A DNA stretch of 5,724 nucleotides from JABSQH01 sp039194665 (GTDB lineage: Bacteria > Actinomycetota > Acidimicrobiia > Acidimicrobiales > Ilumatobacteraceae), in NCBI GenBank assembly GCA_039194665.1, contig JBCCVW010000259.1, positions 1 through 5,724 on the forward strand, read 5' to 3'. Under the pieces are notes generated by a model. That model saw nothing but the letters and a program-made list of their open reading frames with translations, did no database searches and was not told the DNA's origin. The translations under genes were made by a program, and so were the position numbers. Of this stretch, positions 1 to 5,724 are shown piece after piece. Position 1 is the first letter of the stretch, and each line of letters begins with the position of its first letter.

Positions 1-637
1 AGGCATACCCGACGTACCCATCGTCGAGTTCGCCGATCTCGATCTTCGGCACCTCGGTGTTCTGCTCGATGCCGAACGTTCCGGTGTGCACCCACGGGAA
101 GTGGCTGATGTCGAGGAAATTGTCGGTCATCCGCATCGTCGAGGTCGTCCACACCTCGACCCCAGAATTGATCCGGCGATACGCGGGATCCTCCTCTGCC
201 GCCATGGCGGGGATGGTGCCGAGCGGCTCATCGAGACAGACCCACACCAGGCCATACCGTTCTTCGACCGTCACAGTGGTCAGGTGCGCGGCCGGCGGCA
301 CGTGACGACCGGTCCCCGACGACGGAACTTCGACGCACCGCCCTTCATCGCCGAAGGTCCATCCGTGGTACGGACACACCAGGCAGCCGTCGCGGACGGT
401 CCCCTCGCTGAGCGGGGCCTCGCGGTGGGGGCAACGGTCCGGTGCGGCGACGACCCGACCATCGCTACTGCGCCAGACGACAAGCGACTCGCCGAGCACG
501 GTGACACCGACCGGCCCCGCCTCGAGATCGGCGGCTTCGGCGACAACATGGAAGTGATGGCGCAGCGTCGGCGCATCGATCAACACGGTGATCCCTTCAG
601 ATTCGCAATGAGCAGTTTGGTCTGATGGTCTTACCAT
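1..637 (-). CDS. Rieske [2Fe-2S] oxygenase, alpha subunit (C-terminus cut by window edge)
   Basis: This is a Rieske non-heme iron oxygenase, a cytoplasmic terminal oxygenase that takes electrons from a separate reductase to hydroxylate or dealkylate an organic substrate. The 212 residues present contain the Rieske cluster ligands C69-P-H71 and C88-P-Y-H91, followed by the motif DNFLDISHFPWVH at about 172-184, where H179 and H184 should bind the mononuclear iron and D176 bridges the two centres. The 'NFLD..HFP.VH.GTFG' form resembles single-chain VanA/TsaM/NdmA-like O- or N-demethylating oxygenases more than naphthalene-type dioxygenases. Family members are usually about 340-360 residues, so roughly 140, including the third iron ligand, lie beyond base 1. 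The ATG at 637 is chosen for its strong Shine-Dalgarno match; a GTG at 586 behind AAGGGA is an alternative that would better fit the usual short N-terminus. It diverges from the amidohydrolase gene. The substrate cannot be told from sequence. Confidence 0.5.
   Translation of the reverse strand, partial: MVRPSDQTAHCESEGITVLIDAPTLRHHFHVVAEAADLEAGPVGVTVLGESLVVWRSSDGRVVAAPDRCPHREAPLSEGTVRDGCLVCPYHGWTFGDEGRCVEVPSSGTGRHVPPAAHLTTVTVEERYGLVWVCLDEPLGTIPAMAAEEDPAYRRINSGVEVWTTSTMRMTDNFLDISHFPWVHTGTFGIEQNTEVPKIEIGELDDGYVGYA
626..636. promoter_or_regulatory. Putative FadR-subfamily GntR operator, TGGTCTTACCA
   Basis: A perfect palindrome TGGT-CTT-ACCA lies here, extended by one pair on each side to ATGGT/ACCAT (625-637) and, with a one-base bulge, to TCT/AGA (621-640). 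Read on the minus strand the core is TGGTAAGACCA. FadR-subfamily GntR regulators such as E. coli PdhR and FadR bind TGGTNNNACCA cores, so the match is direct. The site covers the start codon and first codons of the Rieske gene and lies 26 bases before the amidohydrolase start, so one bound repressor could control both genes. No regulator gene is in the window. An 11-base match can arise by chance, but its position between two divergent starts makes function likely. Confidence 0.5.
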
Positions 638-638
638 A

Positions 639-646
639 GATCACCT
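639..646 (-). promoter_or_regulatory. Shine-Dalgarno sequence of the Rieske oxygenase gene
   Basis: The minus strand reads AGGTGATC followed by one T and then the ATG at 637. These eight bases are fully complementary to the 3' end of 16S rRNA (GAUCACCU part), and the register puts the AGG six bases from the ATG, the usual spacing. This supports the ATG at 637 over the in-frame GTG at 586. Confidence 0.5.
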
Positions 647-651
647 AGACT
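646..651 (+). promoter_or_regulatory. Possible -10 element for the amidohydrolase gene
   Basis: TAGACT fits the TANNNT -10 pattern (four of six matches to TATAAT) and ends ten bases before the ATG at 662, which would give a leaderless or nearly leaderless transcript. That would agree with the absence of a Shine-Dalgarno sequence. No good -35 is visible; TGATGG at 623-628 is at the right distance but poor. TACCAT at 632-637 is an alternative -10. In either case the palindrome at 626-636 would sit in the promoter core. For the opposite gene, TACGAT on the minus strand at 680-685 is a candidate -10. All are weak calls. Confidence 0.5.
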
Positions 652-661
652 GCGGCCCGTC

Positions 662-2020
662 ATGGACCGGGTCGACACGATCGTACGAGCCGGCACCGTC
701 GTCACGATGGACGGTGATTCCCCAGCTCAGGGACACATCGTGGACGGCGCGATCGCAGTGCGCAACGGCGTGATCGTCGACGTCGGGCGAGCGGCAGACA
801 TCAACGAGCGAACCGTGGCCGACCGCTACCTCGGCACGCCCGACGACATCGCCATACCGGGTTTGATCAACGCCCACCAGCATCTCACCGGTGACCGACT
901 CATTCGCTCGATGATTCCCGACGATCTCGCCCCGGGCCGGGCAATCTTCGAGTGGGCCGTGCCGACGCACGCCGCACACCGACCCGACGACGACGAATTG
1001 TCGGCCACGCTGTCGCTCGTCGAAGCAGCGACCAACGGCATCACGTTCACGGTCGAGGCCGGCACGGTGGCGCATCCTGATCGCGTGCTGGCCGCGTTCG
1101 AGCGGGTCGGCGTGGGCGGCACGCTCGGCAGCTGGGGGTGGGACGTGGCCGGCGAGCCCTGGGCTGGCACGGTCGAGGAGGTAATCGAACGGCAACGGGT
1201 GGTGCTGTCGCTCACCGAGCATCACCCCGTGGTGGGCGGCTGGGTCACGTTGGTTGGTCACGACCTGATGTCGGACGACTTGGTCGCCGCAGCGAGCGAG
1301 TTGGCAATCGAGCACAACACGCACTTGACGTTCCACCTGTCGCCAACCTCGAGCGACCCGGAGCAATATCTGGCGCGCACGGGCGAACGCCCGGCAACAC
1401 ATCTCGACCATCTCGGTGTCCTCGGACCACACGTGCTCATCGCTCACGGCGTGTATCTCGATGACCAGGAGATCCAACTGATCCTCGATCGCGACGCAGC
1501 GATTGCGTACTGCCCCTGGGCATACCTCCGGTTGGGTCAGGGCGTGACCACGGCAGGACGCCACGTGGAGATCCGCGCTCGCGGCGGCCGGGTGGCGCTC
1601 GGCTGCGATGCCGAGAACGCCGGAGATGCGATCGACATCCTGGCGACCGCCGCACTCACCGCGGGATTGGCCAAGGACGTCGCCGTCGACCCAACCGTGT
1701 TCACTGCGCACGACGCATTGGCAATGGCCACGATCGAGGGGGCGCGTGCGTGTGGTATCGCCGACACACACGGCTCACTGACCATTGGCAAACGAGCCGA
1801 CATCGTCCTCCTCGACACGACCGGCCCCGAGTGGGTACCGCGATCGCCCGATCCTGTGCTGCAGATGATCTGGGCCTCCGATGGCCGGTGTGTGCGCGAT
1901 GTGATCGTTGGGGGCCGCGACGTCGTGCGCGATGGGCGACCCGTGGCGGTCGATATGGGCGATCTCGCAGTTGAAGCGCAGGTGGCCCATGATCGACTCG
2001 TGCGCGACGCCGGGCTGTAA
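662..2020 (+). CDS. Metal-dependent amidohydrolase, guanine deaminase/TrzA-AtzB-like group, with altered catalytic positions
   Basis: This complete 452-residue protein is a cytoplasmic amidohydrolase-superfamily enzyme, a group that hydrolyses C-N (or C-Cl) bonds in N-heterocycles and related compounds. It has the small beta-sandwich ends (residues 1-66 and 372-430, with GSLTIGKRADIVLLD at 371-385) around a TIM barrel. The metal ligands are all visible: H72-Q-H74 in GLINAHQH, H225, H262 in LIAHG, and D316 in GCDAEN. Two usual catalytic or substrate positions differ: the Glu three residues after the third ligand is P228 (HLSPT), and the 'PxSN' motif is P285-W-A-Y. The substrate is therefore unclear and deaminase activity should not be assumed. 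The ATG at 662 gives a normal N-terminus (IVRAGTVVTMDG); no Shine-Dalgarno precedes it. It diverges from the Rieske gene across 24 bases, with a shared putative operator, and its stop lies 5 bases from that of the convergent glutamine synthetase-like gene. Confidence 0.5.
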   Translation: MDRVDTIVRAGTVVTMDGDSPAQGHIVDGAIAVRNGVIVDVGRAADINERTVADRYLGTPDDIAIPGLINAHQHLTGDRLIRSMIPDDLAPGRAIFEWAVPTHAAHRPDDDELSATLSLVEAATNGITFTVEAGTVAHPDRVLAAFERVGVGGTLGSWGWDVAGEPWAGTVEEVIERQRVVLSLTEHHPVVGGWVTLVGHDLMSDDLVAAASELAIEHNTHLTFHLSPTSSDPEQYLARTGERPATHLDHLGVLGPHVLIAHGVYLDDQEIQLILDRDAAIAYCPWAYLRLGQGVTTAGRHVEIRARGGRVALGCDAENAGDAIDILATAALTAGLAKDVAVDPTVFTAHDALAMATIEGARACGIADTHGSLTIGKRADIVLLDTTGPEWVPRSPDPVLQMIWASDGRCVRDVIVGGRDVVRDGRPVAVDMGDLAVEAQVAHDRLVRDAGL

Positions 2021-2047
2021 CGGGCTCAGTGGCGCTTGCGCGTCGCG
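2003..2047. repeat. Inverted repeat across the convergent gene ends
   Basis: CGCGACGC at 2003-2010 is exactly complementary to GCGTCGCG at 2040-2047, with a 29-base loop that holds both stop codons and the 5-base gap. Both arms are inside coding sequence and no T-tract follows on either strand. It may slow converging polymerases, but at this GC content an 8-base arm pair may also be chance. Confidence 0.5.
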
Positions 2048-3411
2048 GCGACGACCTCGTCGTCCGTCGCGTCGGCGAACAGTTCGATCTCGGCGCGGCG
2101 AATTGCGATGAGCGTCTCGTGGAGCGCAACACCAAGCTCACGGCGCAGCACCTCGTCGTGCGCGAACTGGTCGGTCGCCGCAATCAGGGTTGCGGGCAAC
2201 CGCTCGATCCCGCGCGCGGTACGCGTCGACACGTCCATGGTCGCCGGGTCGACGTCGACCGGCGGCGGCAACGTGAGGCCGCGGTCGAGTCCGTCGATCC
2301 CCGCGGCGAGCACGGCAGCAACGACGAGATAGGGACTGGCGGTGGCATCGATCGTCTTGATCTCGGCGTTGGCCGCCGCTTCGGGTTGACCGGCGGGTGC
2401 GCCGACGATGCGAACCGCCGCTTCACGGTTCTCCACGCCCCAGCAACGGAACGGCGCCGACCAGTGTTGTGGCTGCAGGCGAAGGTAGCTGGCGACGCTT
2501 GGCGCCGTCACCGCAAGGAGTGCGGGCGAGTGGTCGAGCACACCGGCCAGGAACGACTCATATCTCGGTGACATGTTGGCGGGTCCGTCTCCACCGAGCG
2601 CGGTGTTGTGCTCGCCGTCCCACAGGCTGAGGTGCAGGTGCATGCCGTTGCCGACTCCATCGGCGGTAGCACACGGGGCAAACGTCGTGCGCATGCTGTT
2701 GCGCAACCCAACCGCACGGATCGTCTGCTTGGCGAGCACGCTGTGGTCTGCAGCCTCTAGCGGGTCGCCCGGTGCAATCGACACCTCGAACTGCCCCGCT
2801 GCGTACTCGGGATGCAGTTGTTGCACGTGCAGCCCCTGGGTCTCGAGGGCACGCGTCAGCTCGATGCAGTAGTCGGACAGCTCAACCATGCGATTGGTGC
2901 CGTAGGCCGGAGCGGTGGTCGCCGGTATGAAGTCGTTGCCATCGCCACTACTCAGCATCCACTCCAGCTCGAACGCCATCAGAGCGTCCAGTCCGTGGTC
3001 GGCGAGCGCCGTGCGCTGGCGCCGTACAAGACTGCGCTGACACTGCGGATGAATGTCACCGGTCTGCGTGAACCGATCGACCGGCACCCACGCCCAGCCA
3101 GGTTGTGCCGGGAGCAACGTGAGCGCGTCGAGGTCCGGCACGAGTCGGAGGTCGCCAACGGGCCCGCCTGCAGTCGCGCTCTCGGTGAACCCATCGTTGA
3201 GCAAGTACACATCGGCGACCGGCGAGAAGCCCACGCCCCACTGCGCGACGTCGGGGAGTCGGTCGATCGGTACACCTTTCACCCTGGCGATCCCCGAGTT
3301 GTCGACGAACGTCGCAGCAACGAGCTCGACGCTCGTGCTACGCAAGTCGGCCGCCATCCCCTCCGCGATCCGTCGTTGCTCGGGGCCGCCCAGGCGCAAT
3401 GAGTCGCCCAT
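2026..3411 (-). CDS. Glutamine synthetase homologue, probable gamma-glutamyl-amine ligase (GlnA3/GlnA4/PuuA-like)
   Basis: This 461-residue protein belongs to the glutamine synthetase family, which joins the gamma-carboxyl of glutamate to ammonia or an amine using ATP. The N-terminal beta-grasp spans about 28-112 (ATFVDNSGIARVKGVP). The catalytic domain shows the metal-binding glutamates E148 and E150 (FELEW), E202 and E209 (HPEYAAGQFE), H258 in GNGMHLH, R311, and NREAAVRI at 328-335. The positions that bind ammonium in true GS differ: the Asp of 'FDGSS' is S63 (GFSPVAD) and the flap Glu just before 'AP' is S318 next to W317 (QHWSAP). The usual EVR/NPYL pair is E350-I-K352 and SPYL, as in GlnA3-type proteins. 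An organic amine is therefore the likely substrate; primary ammonia assimilation is unlikely. It follows the rhamnulokinase gene by 4 bases. Start choice is uncertain: ATG 3411 is called, TTG 3423 has the better ribosome site, and ATG 3357 would still keep the beta-grasp. Confidence 0.5.
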   Translation of the reverse strand: MGDSLRLGGPEQRRIAEGMAADLRSTSVELVAATFVDNSGIARVKGVPIDRLPDVAQWGVGFSPVADVYLLNDGFTESATAGGPVGDLRLVPDLDALTLLPAQPGWAWVPVDRFTQTGDIHPQCQRSLVRRQRTALADHGLDALMAFELEWMLSSGDGNDFIPATTAPAYGTNRMVELSDYCIELTRALETQGLHVQQLHPEYAAGQFEVSIAPGDPLEAADHSVLAKQTIRAVGLRNSMRTTFAPCATADGVGNGMHLHLSLWDGEHNTALGGDGPANMSPRYESFLAGVLDHSPALLAVTAPSVASYLRLQPQHWSAPFRCWGVENREAAVRIVGAPAGQPEAAANAEIKTIDATASPYLVVAAVLAAGIDGLDRGLTLPPPVDVDPATMDVSTRTARGIERLPATLIAATDQFAHDEVLRRELGVALHETLIAIRRAEIELFADATDDEVVAATRKRH

Positions 3412-3415
3412 CCCT

Positions 3416-4777
3416 TCAGTCAAGCCGGTTCCCTCCGTCGACGCCAGGGGAGGCCGGGGCGGACAGACGTTGCTGCCCATCTGCGAGCGACCGATACTCC
3501 CCGAGTGCGACACCCTGCACGAGTGCATTGCCCAGCGCAGCAGCCTCGGGCGAACCAACGCGAAGGGGCACGCGCGCGACAGCCTGGAGGCGTTTCCACA
3601 GCAGCGGCACTCGTGCGCCACCACCGAACACAACGATGTCGTCGAAGCGACCCACCTCGCGCAGCTGCGCAGCGACCTCCGCGACCCGCACGGCGATCGA
3701 TTCGACGATCGAGCGGGTAACCACTGCGGGGTTGGTTGTCCGAGCCAGTCCGGCAAGCGCTGTGTACGCGGTCAACATGTCGGCTGGCGCGCGTAGCTCG
3801 TCGGCGTCGACGTCGACGATCGCTACGGGGACATCGACAGCATCGGCACCGGCGATCAGATCACTGCGGTCGATACTGCCCCACTCCACACGGCAACGCT
3901 CCAACAGCCAGAAACCGGTGACGTTCCGTAAGAAGCGGTATCCGCCGAGAGCGCCGGCCTCGTTGGAGAAATTGCGCGCTCGCGCCCACGCCGACACATC
4001 AGGCGTCGTGCGTTCAACGCCGGCGAGCATCCACGTGCCCGTTGCGAGGAACATCGAACCGCCCGGCGCCGGCAATCCCATTCCGGCAACGGCGCTTGCG
4101 GTGTCGTGACCGGCGACGAGCGCAACAGGAACCCCTCGCCACTCGCCGACGAGGCGGCCCGCGGAGACGACGGTACCGACGAGGGATCGATCGACGCCCG
4201 CCAAGTCGAGTAGCTCCGTTGACCAGTCGTTGGTGGTCACGTCGACGAGGCCTGAACTGACTGCACACGATCGTTCGGTGGCCTCCACGCCGGTGAGCTC
4301 GTGCACGAGCAACTCAGGAAGCAACAACAGCCGCCGCGCACGGCGCAGCTCGTCGGGGTCGTGGACCGCAAGCTGAAACACGGTGTTGAACGGCTGCAGT
4401 TGTAGGCCGTTCATGGCGAACATCTCGGCCTCGCCGACTCGCTCGACCAGCGTTCGGAACCCAGCGGTCCGACCGTCGCGATACGAATACGGATCGGCGA
4501 TGAGCGCGCCCGTCTCGTCAAGCAGCCCGTAGTCGACGGCCCAGGTGTCGATGCCGATCGATGTGAGCGGACCCAACTCGAGACAACGCTCGAGGCCGGC
4601 GACGACTGCTCCGACGATGCGGCGCCAGTCCCACCGCAACGAACCCGTGTCGTCACGACGAGGCTCGTGGGCCACGCGGTGCACCACTTCCGGGACGAGT
4701 ATCTCGGCGTCGAGATCGACCCGACACACGCGTACCGACGTGGCCCCACAGTCGACGGCGGCGACGACGTTACTCAT
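3416..4777 (-). CDS. rhaB: Rhamnulokinase, FGGY carbohydrate kinase family
   Basis: This complete 453-residue kinase phosphorylates L-rhamnulose to L-rhamnulose 1-phosphate with ATP in the cytoplasm, the second step of L-rhamnose breakdown after isomerisation. The actin-like ATPase fold is visible in order: the phosphate loop AVDCGATSVRV at 7-17, IGIDTWAVDYGLLD at 74-87, the rhamnulokinase-type substrate loop GLQLQPFNTVFQL at 124-136, AGHDTASA with the catalytic-base D225, FLATGTWML at 243-251, the adenosine motif VFGGGARVPLL at 383-393 and GSPEAAALGN at 408-417. Length and these motifs agree closely with E. coli RhaB (IGIDTWGVD, SHDTASA, LSSGTWSLMG). The ATG at 4777 lies 17 bases after the stop of the upstream aldolase/dehydrogenase gene; its ribosome site is weak (GGTGGT, then GGGAA). 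The neighbour upstream fixes the assignment to a rhamnose or similar 6-deoxyketose pathway. The ligase gene follows 4 bases later. Exact sugar specificity is inferred. Confidence 0.5.
   Translation of the reverse strand: MSNVVAAVDCGATSVRVCRVDLDAEILVPEVVHRVAHEPRRDDTGSLRWDWRRIVGAVVAGLERCLELGPLTSIGIDTWAVDYGLLDETGALIADPYSYRDGRTAGFRTLVERVGEAEMFAMNGLQLQPFNTVFQLAVHDPDELRRARRLLLLPELLVHELTGVEATERSCAVSSGLVDVTTNDWSTELLDLAGVDRSLVGTVVSAGRLVGEWRGVPVALVAGHDTASAVAGMGLPAPGGSMFLATGTWMLAGVERTTPDVSAWARARNFSNEAGALGGYRFLRNVTGFWLLERCRVEWGSIDRSDLIAGADAVDVPVAIVDVDADELRAPADMLTAYTALAGLARTTNPAVVTRSIVESIAVRVAEVAAQLREVGRFDDIVVFGGGARVPLLWKRLQAVARVPLRVGSPEAAALGNALVQGVALGEYRSLADGQQRLSAPASPGVDGGNRLD
3431..3436 (-). promoter_or_regulatory. 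Shine-Dalgarno sequence for the glutamine synthetase-like gene
   Basis: GGAGGG on the minus strand lies inside the last codons of the kinase gene, 7 bases before an in-frame TTG at 3423-3421 and 19 bases before the ATG at 3411. The ATG itself has GAAGGG directly against it with no spacing. If the TTG is used, the two genes overlap by eight bases (TTGACTGA) and translation is probably coupled; the protein would gain four residues. Confidence 0.5.
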
Positions 4778-4794
4778 CGGTTCCCGACCACCGC

Positions 4795-5724
4795 TCAGCG
4801 CAGGAACGCAGCGGCCACACCCGAGTCGACTGGGACGTGTGCCCCTGTCGTGTGCGCCAGATCGCCACCCGTGAGCACCGCCACCGCGGCTGCAACGTGT
4901 TCAGGTAGAACCTCACGCTTGAGGATCGTGCGCTGGGCGTAGAACTCCCCGAGCTCTGACTCGGGCACGCCATAGGTCGCCGCTCGCTCGGCGCCCCATC
5001 CCCCGGCGAAGATCCCCGAGCCGCGGACGACGCCGTCAGGATTGACCCCGTTCACGCGGATGCCGTGTTCGCCGAGTTCCACAGCGAGCAGCCGCACCTG
5101 ATGGGCCTGATCGGCCTTGGTCGCCGAGTAGGCAAGGTTGTTGGGGCCGGCGGACACCGAGTTCTTCGACGTCACGTACACGACGTCTCCGCCCATTCGC
5201 TGATCGATCATGACCTGCGCAGCTGCCTTGGCGACGAGAAACGACCCTTTAGCCATTACGTCGTGCTGGCGATCCCAGTCGTCTTCGGTCGTATCGAGCA
5301 ACGGCTTCGACAACGACAGTCCAGCGTTGTTGACGACGAGGTCGATCCCGCCAAACGCCAGAAGCGCTTCATCGAGAGCGCGCTGCACCGACTCGGCATC
5401 CGATACGTCGACTTCGACCCCGACGGCGACGTCGGAGTCGCCGATCGCAGCAGCAACGTCGACCGCGGCGTCACGATCGAGGTCTGCGACCACCACGCAT
5501 GCGCCGTCGGCGGCCAGCCGTTCGGCGATCGCCTTCCCGATTCCCGACGCGGCGCCGGTGACGAAGGCGACGCGCGTCGCGTGCGACCTCGGCGCAGGGA
5601 GGCGTTGCAGCTTGGCCTCTTCGAGCGACCAGTACTCGATGTTGAACTTCTCACGATCGCTGATCGGCGCATACGTCGAAACCGATTCGGCGCCGCGCAT
5701 CACGTTGATCGCATTGCGGTAGAA
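4795..5724 (-). CDS. rhaEW: Bifunctional rhamnulose-1-phosphate aldolase/lactaldehyde dehydrogenase, C-terminal dehydrogenase part (N-terminus cut by window edge)
   Basis: Only the last 309 residues are present and the frame is open at base 5724 (it begins FYRNAINVM), so the gene starts outside the window; the family is about 680 residues, and the missing part is the class II-like aldolase domain. The fused protein splits L-rhamnulose 1-phosphate into DHAP and L-lactaldehyde and then oxidises lactaldehyde to lactate. Visible here are the linker FNIEYWSLEEAKL (27-39), diagnostic of this fusion, and a complete short-chain dehydrogenase domain: TGAASGIG at 56-63, the NAD-favouring D81 at the end of the second strand, NNAG at 132-135, catalytic S186 (TSKNS) and Y199-x3-K203. 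The C-terminal 'TTGAHVPVDSGVAAAFLR' matches the family ending apart from small changes. The ATG at 5703 lies inside the conserved linker and is not the start. It heads the visible operon, 17 bases before rhaB. Confidence in the family is high. Confidence 0.5.
   Translation of the reverse strand, partial: FYRNAINVMRGAESVSTYAPISDREKFNIEYWSLEEAKLQRLPAPRSHATRVAFVTGAASGIGKAIAERLAADGACVVVADLDRDAAVDVAAAIGDSDVAVGVEVDVSDAESVQRALDEALLAFGGIDLVVNNAGLSLSKPLLDTTEDDWDRQHDVMAKGSFLVAKAAAQVMIDQRMGGDVVYVTSKNSVSAGPNNLAYSATKADQAHQVRLLAVELGEHGIRVNGVNPDGVVRGSGIFAGGWGAERAATYGVPESELGEFYAQRTILKREVLPEHVAAAVAVLTGGDLAHTTGAHVPVDSGVAAAFLR

Noticed and set aside
86..625. A 179-codon plus-strand open frame before the amidohydrolase.
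   Set aside because: It is the reverse of the Rieske gene, whose minus-strand frame shows both cluster and iron-binding motifs.
637..652. Near-palindrome TAGATCACCTA next to the operator.
   Set aside because: Only three bases pair on each side, and the sequence is explained by the strong ribosome site of the Rieske gene.
641..1771. A 376-codon open frame on the minus strand.
   Set aside because: It lies entirely antisense to the amidohydrolase gene, has no recognisable motifs and is rich in Arg, His and Val as expected from the reverse frame of a high-GC gene.
3412..3756. In-frame upstream extension of the glutamine synthetase-like gene to an ATG at 3756.
   Set aside because: The added 115 residues overlap the kinase C-terminal coding region in another frame, are Ser/Arg/Pro/Cys-rich and resemble no GS N-terminus.
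3053..4109. Two long overlapping plus-strand open frames (3053-3796 and 3399-4109).
   Set aside because: They are antisense to the ligase and kinase genes, low in hydrophobic order and without family motifs.
5210..5722. A 170-codon plus-strand open frame rich in Ser, Thr and Ala.
   Set aside because: It is the reverse of the dehydrogenase domain, whose motifs are complete on the minus strand.
1..5724. tRNA or rRNA genes, insertion sequences, CRISPR repeats, attachment sites, riboswitches.
   Set aside because: Coding sequence fills the window almost fully and no repeat arrays, terminal inverted repeats or transposase motifs were seen.

Overview
The window is high-GC, tightly packed DNA from a free-living heterotroph. 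It has GTG/TTG-style start ambiguity, gaps of a few bases between genes and a possibly leaderless gene. These traits, and the kinds of proteins encoded, fit an actinobacterium, perhaps Acidimicrobiia; that placement is an inference from composition only. Five protein genes fill almost the whole window. There is no intergenic stretch longer than 24 bases and no sign of RNA genes, mobile elements or CRISPR.

Left half: two divergent genes start 24 bases apart. On the minus strand (637 to beyond base 1) lies the N-terminal 212 residues of a Rieske non-heme iron oxygenase alpha subunit. On the plus strand (662-2020) lies a complete metal-dependent amidohydrolase of the guanine deaminase/TrzA-AtzB/SAH-deaminase-like group. 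Between and over their starts sits a perfect TGGT-CTT-ACCA palindrome, which looks like an operator for a FadR-subfamily GntR regulator. The two genes probably form one regulated catabolic module, in which a ring or N/O-alkyl oxidation is paired with a C-N hydrolysis.

Right half: a minus-strand operon reads leftward from beyond base 5724. It holds the C-terminal 309 residues of a bifunctional rhamnulose-1-phosphate aldolase/lactaldehyde dehydrogenase (RhaEW/RhaD type), then, 17 bases on, a complete rhamnulokinase (RhaB), then, only 4 bases on, a glutamine synthetase homologue of the gamma-glutamyl-amine ligase type. The first two carry out the last steps of L-rhamnose breakdown (phosphorylation, cleavage to DHAP and L-lactaldehyde, oxidation to lactate). 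The third is not a standard rhamnose gene. Its residues at the positions that bind ammonium in true glutamine synthetase are replaced, so an organic amine is the likely co-substrate.

The operon and the amidohydrolase gene converge with a 5-base gap at 2021-2025. The most interesting points are the FadR-type operator lying on a start codon, the amidohydrolase with an intact metal site but altered catalytic positions, and the amine ligase joined to a deoxysugar operon. A link between the oxygenase/amidohydrolase pair and the ligase in one nitrogen-compound pathway is possible but not shown.
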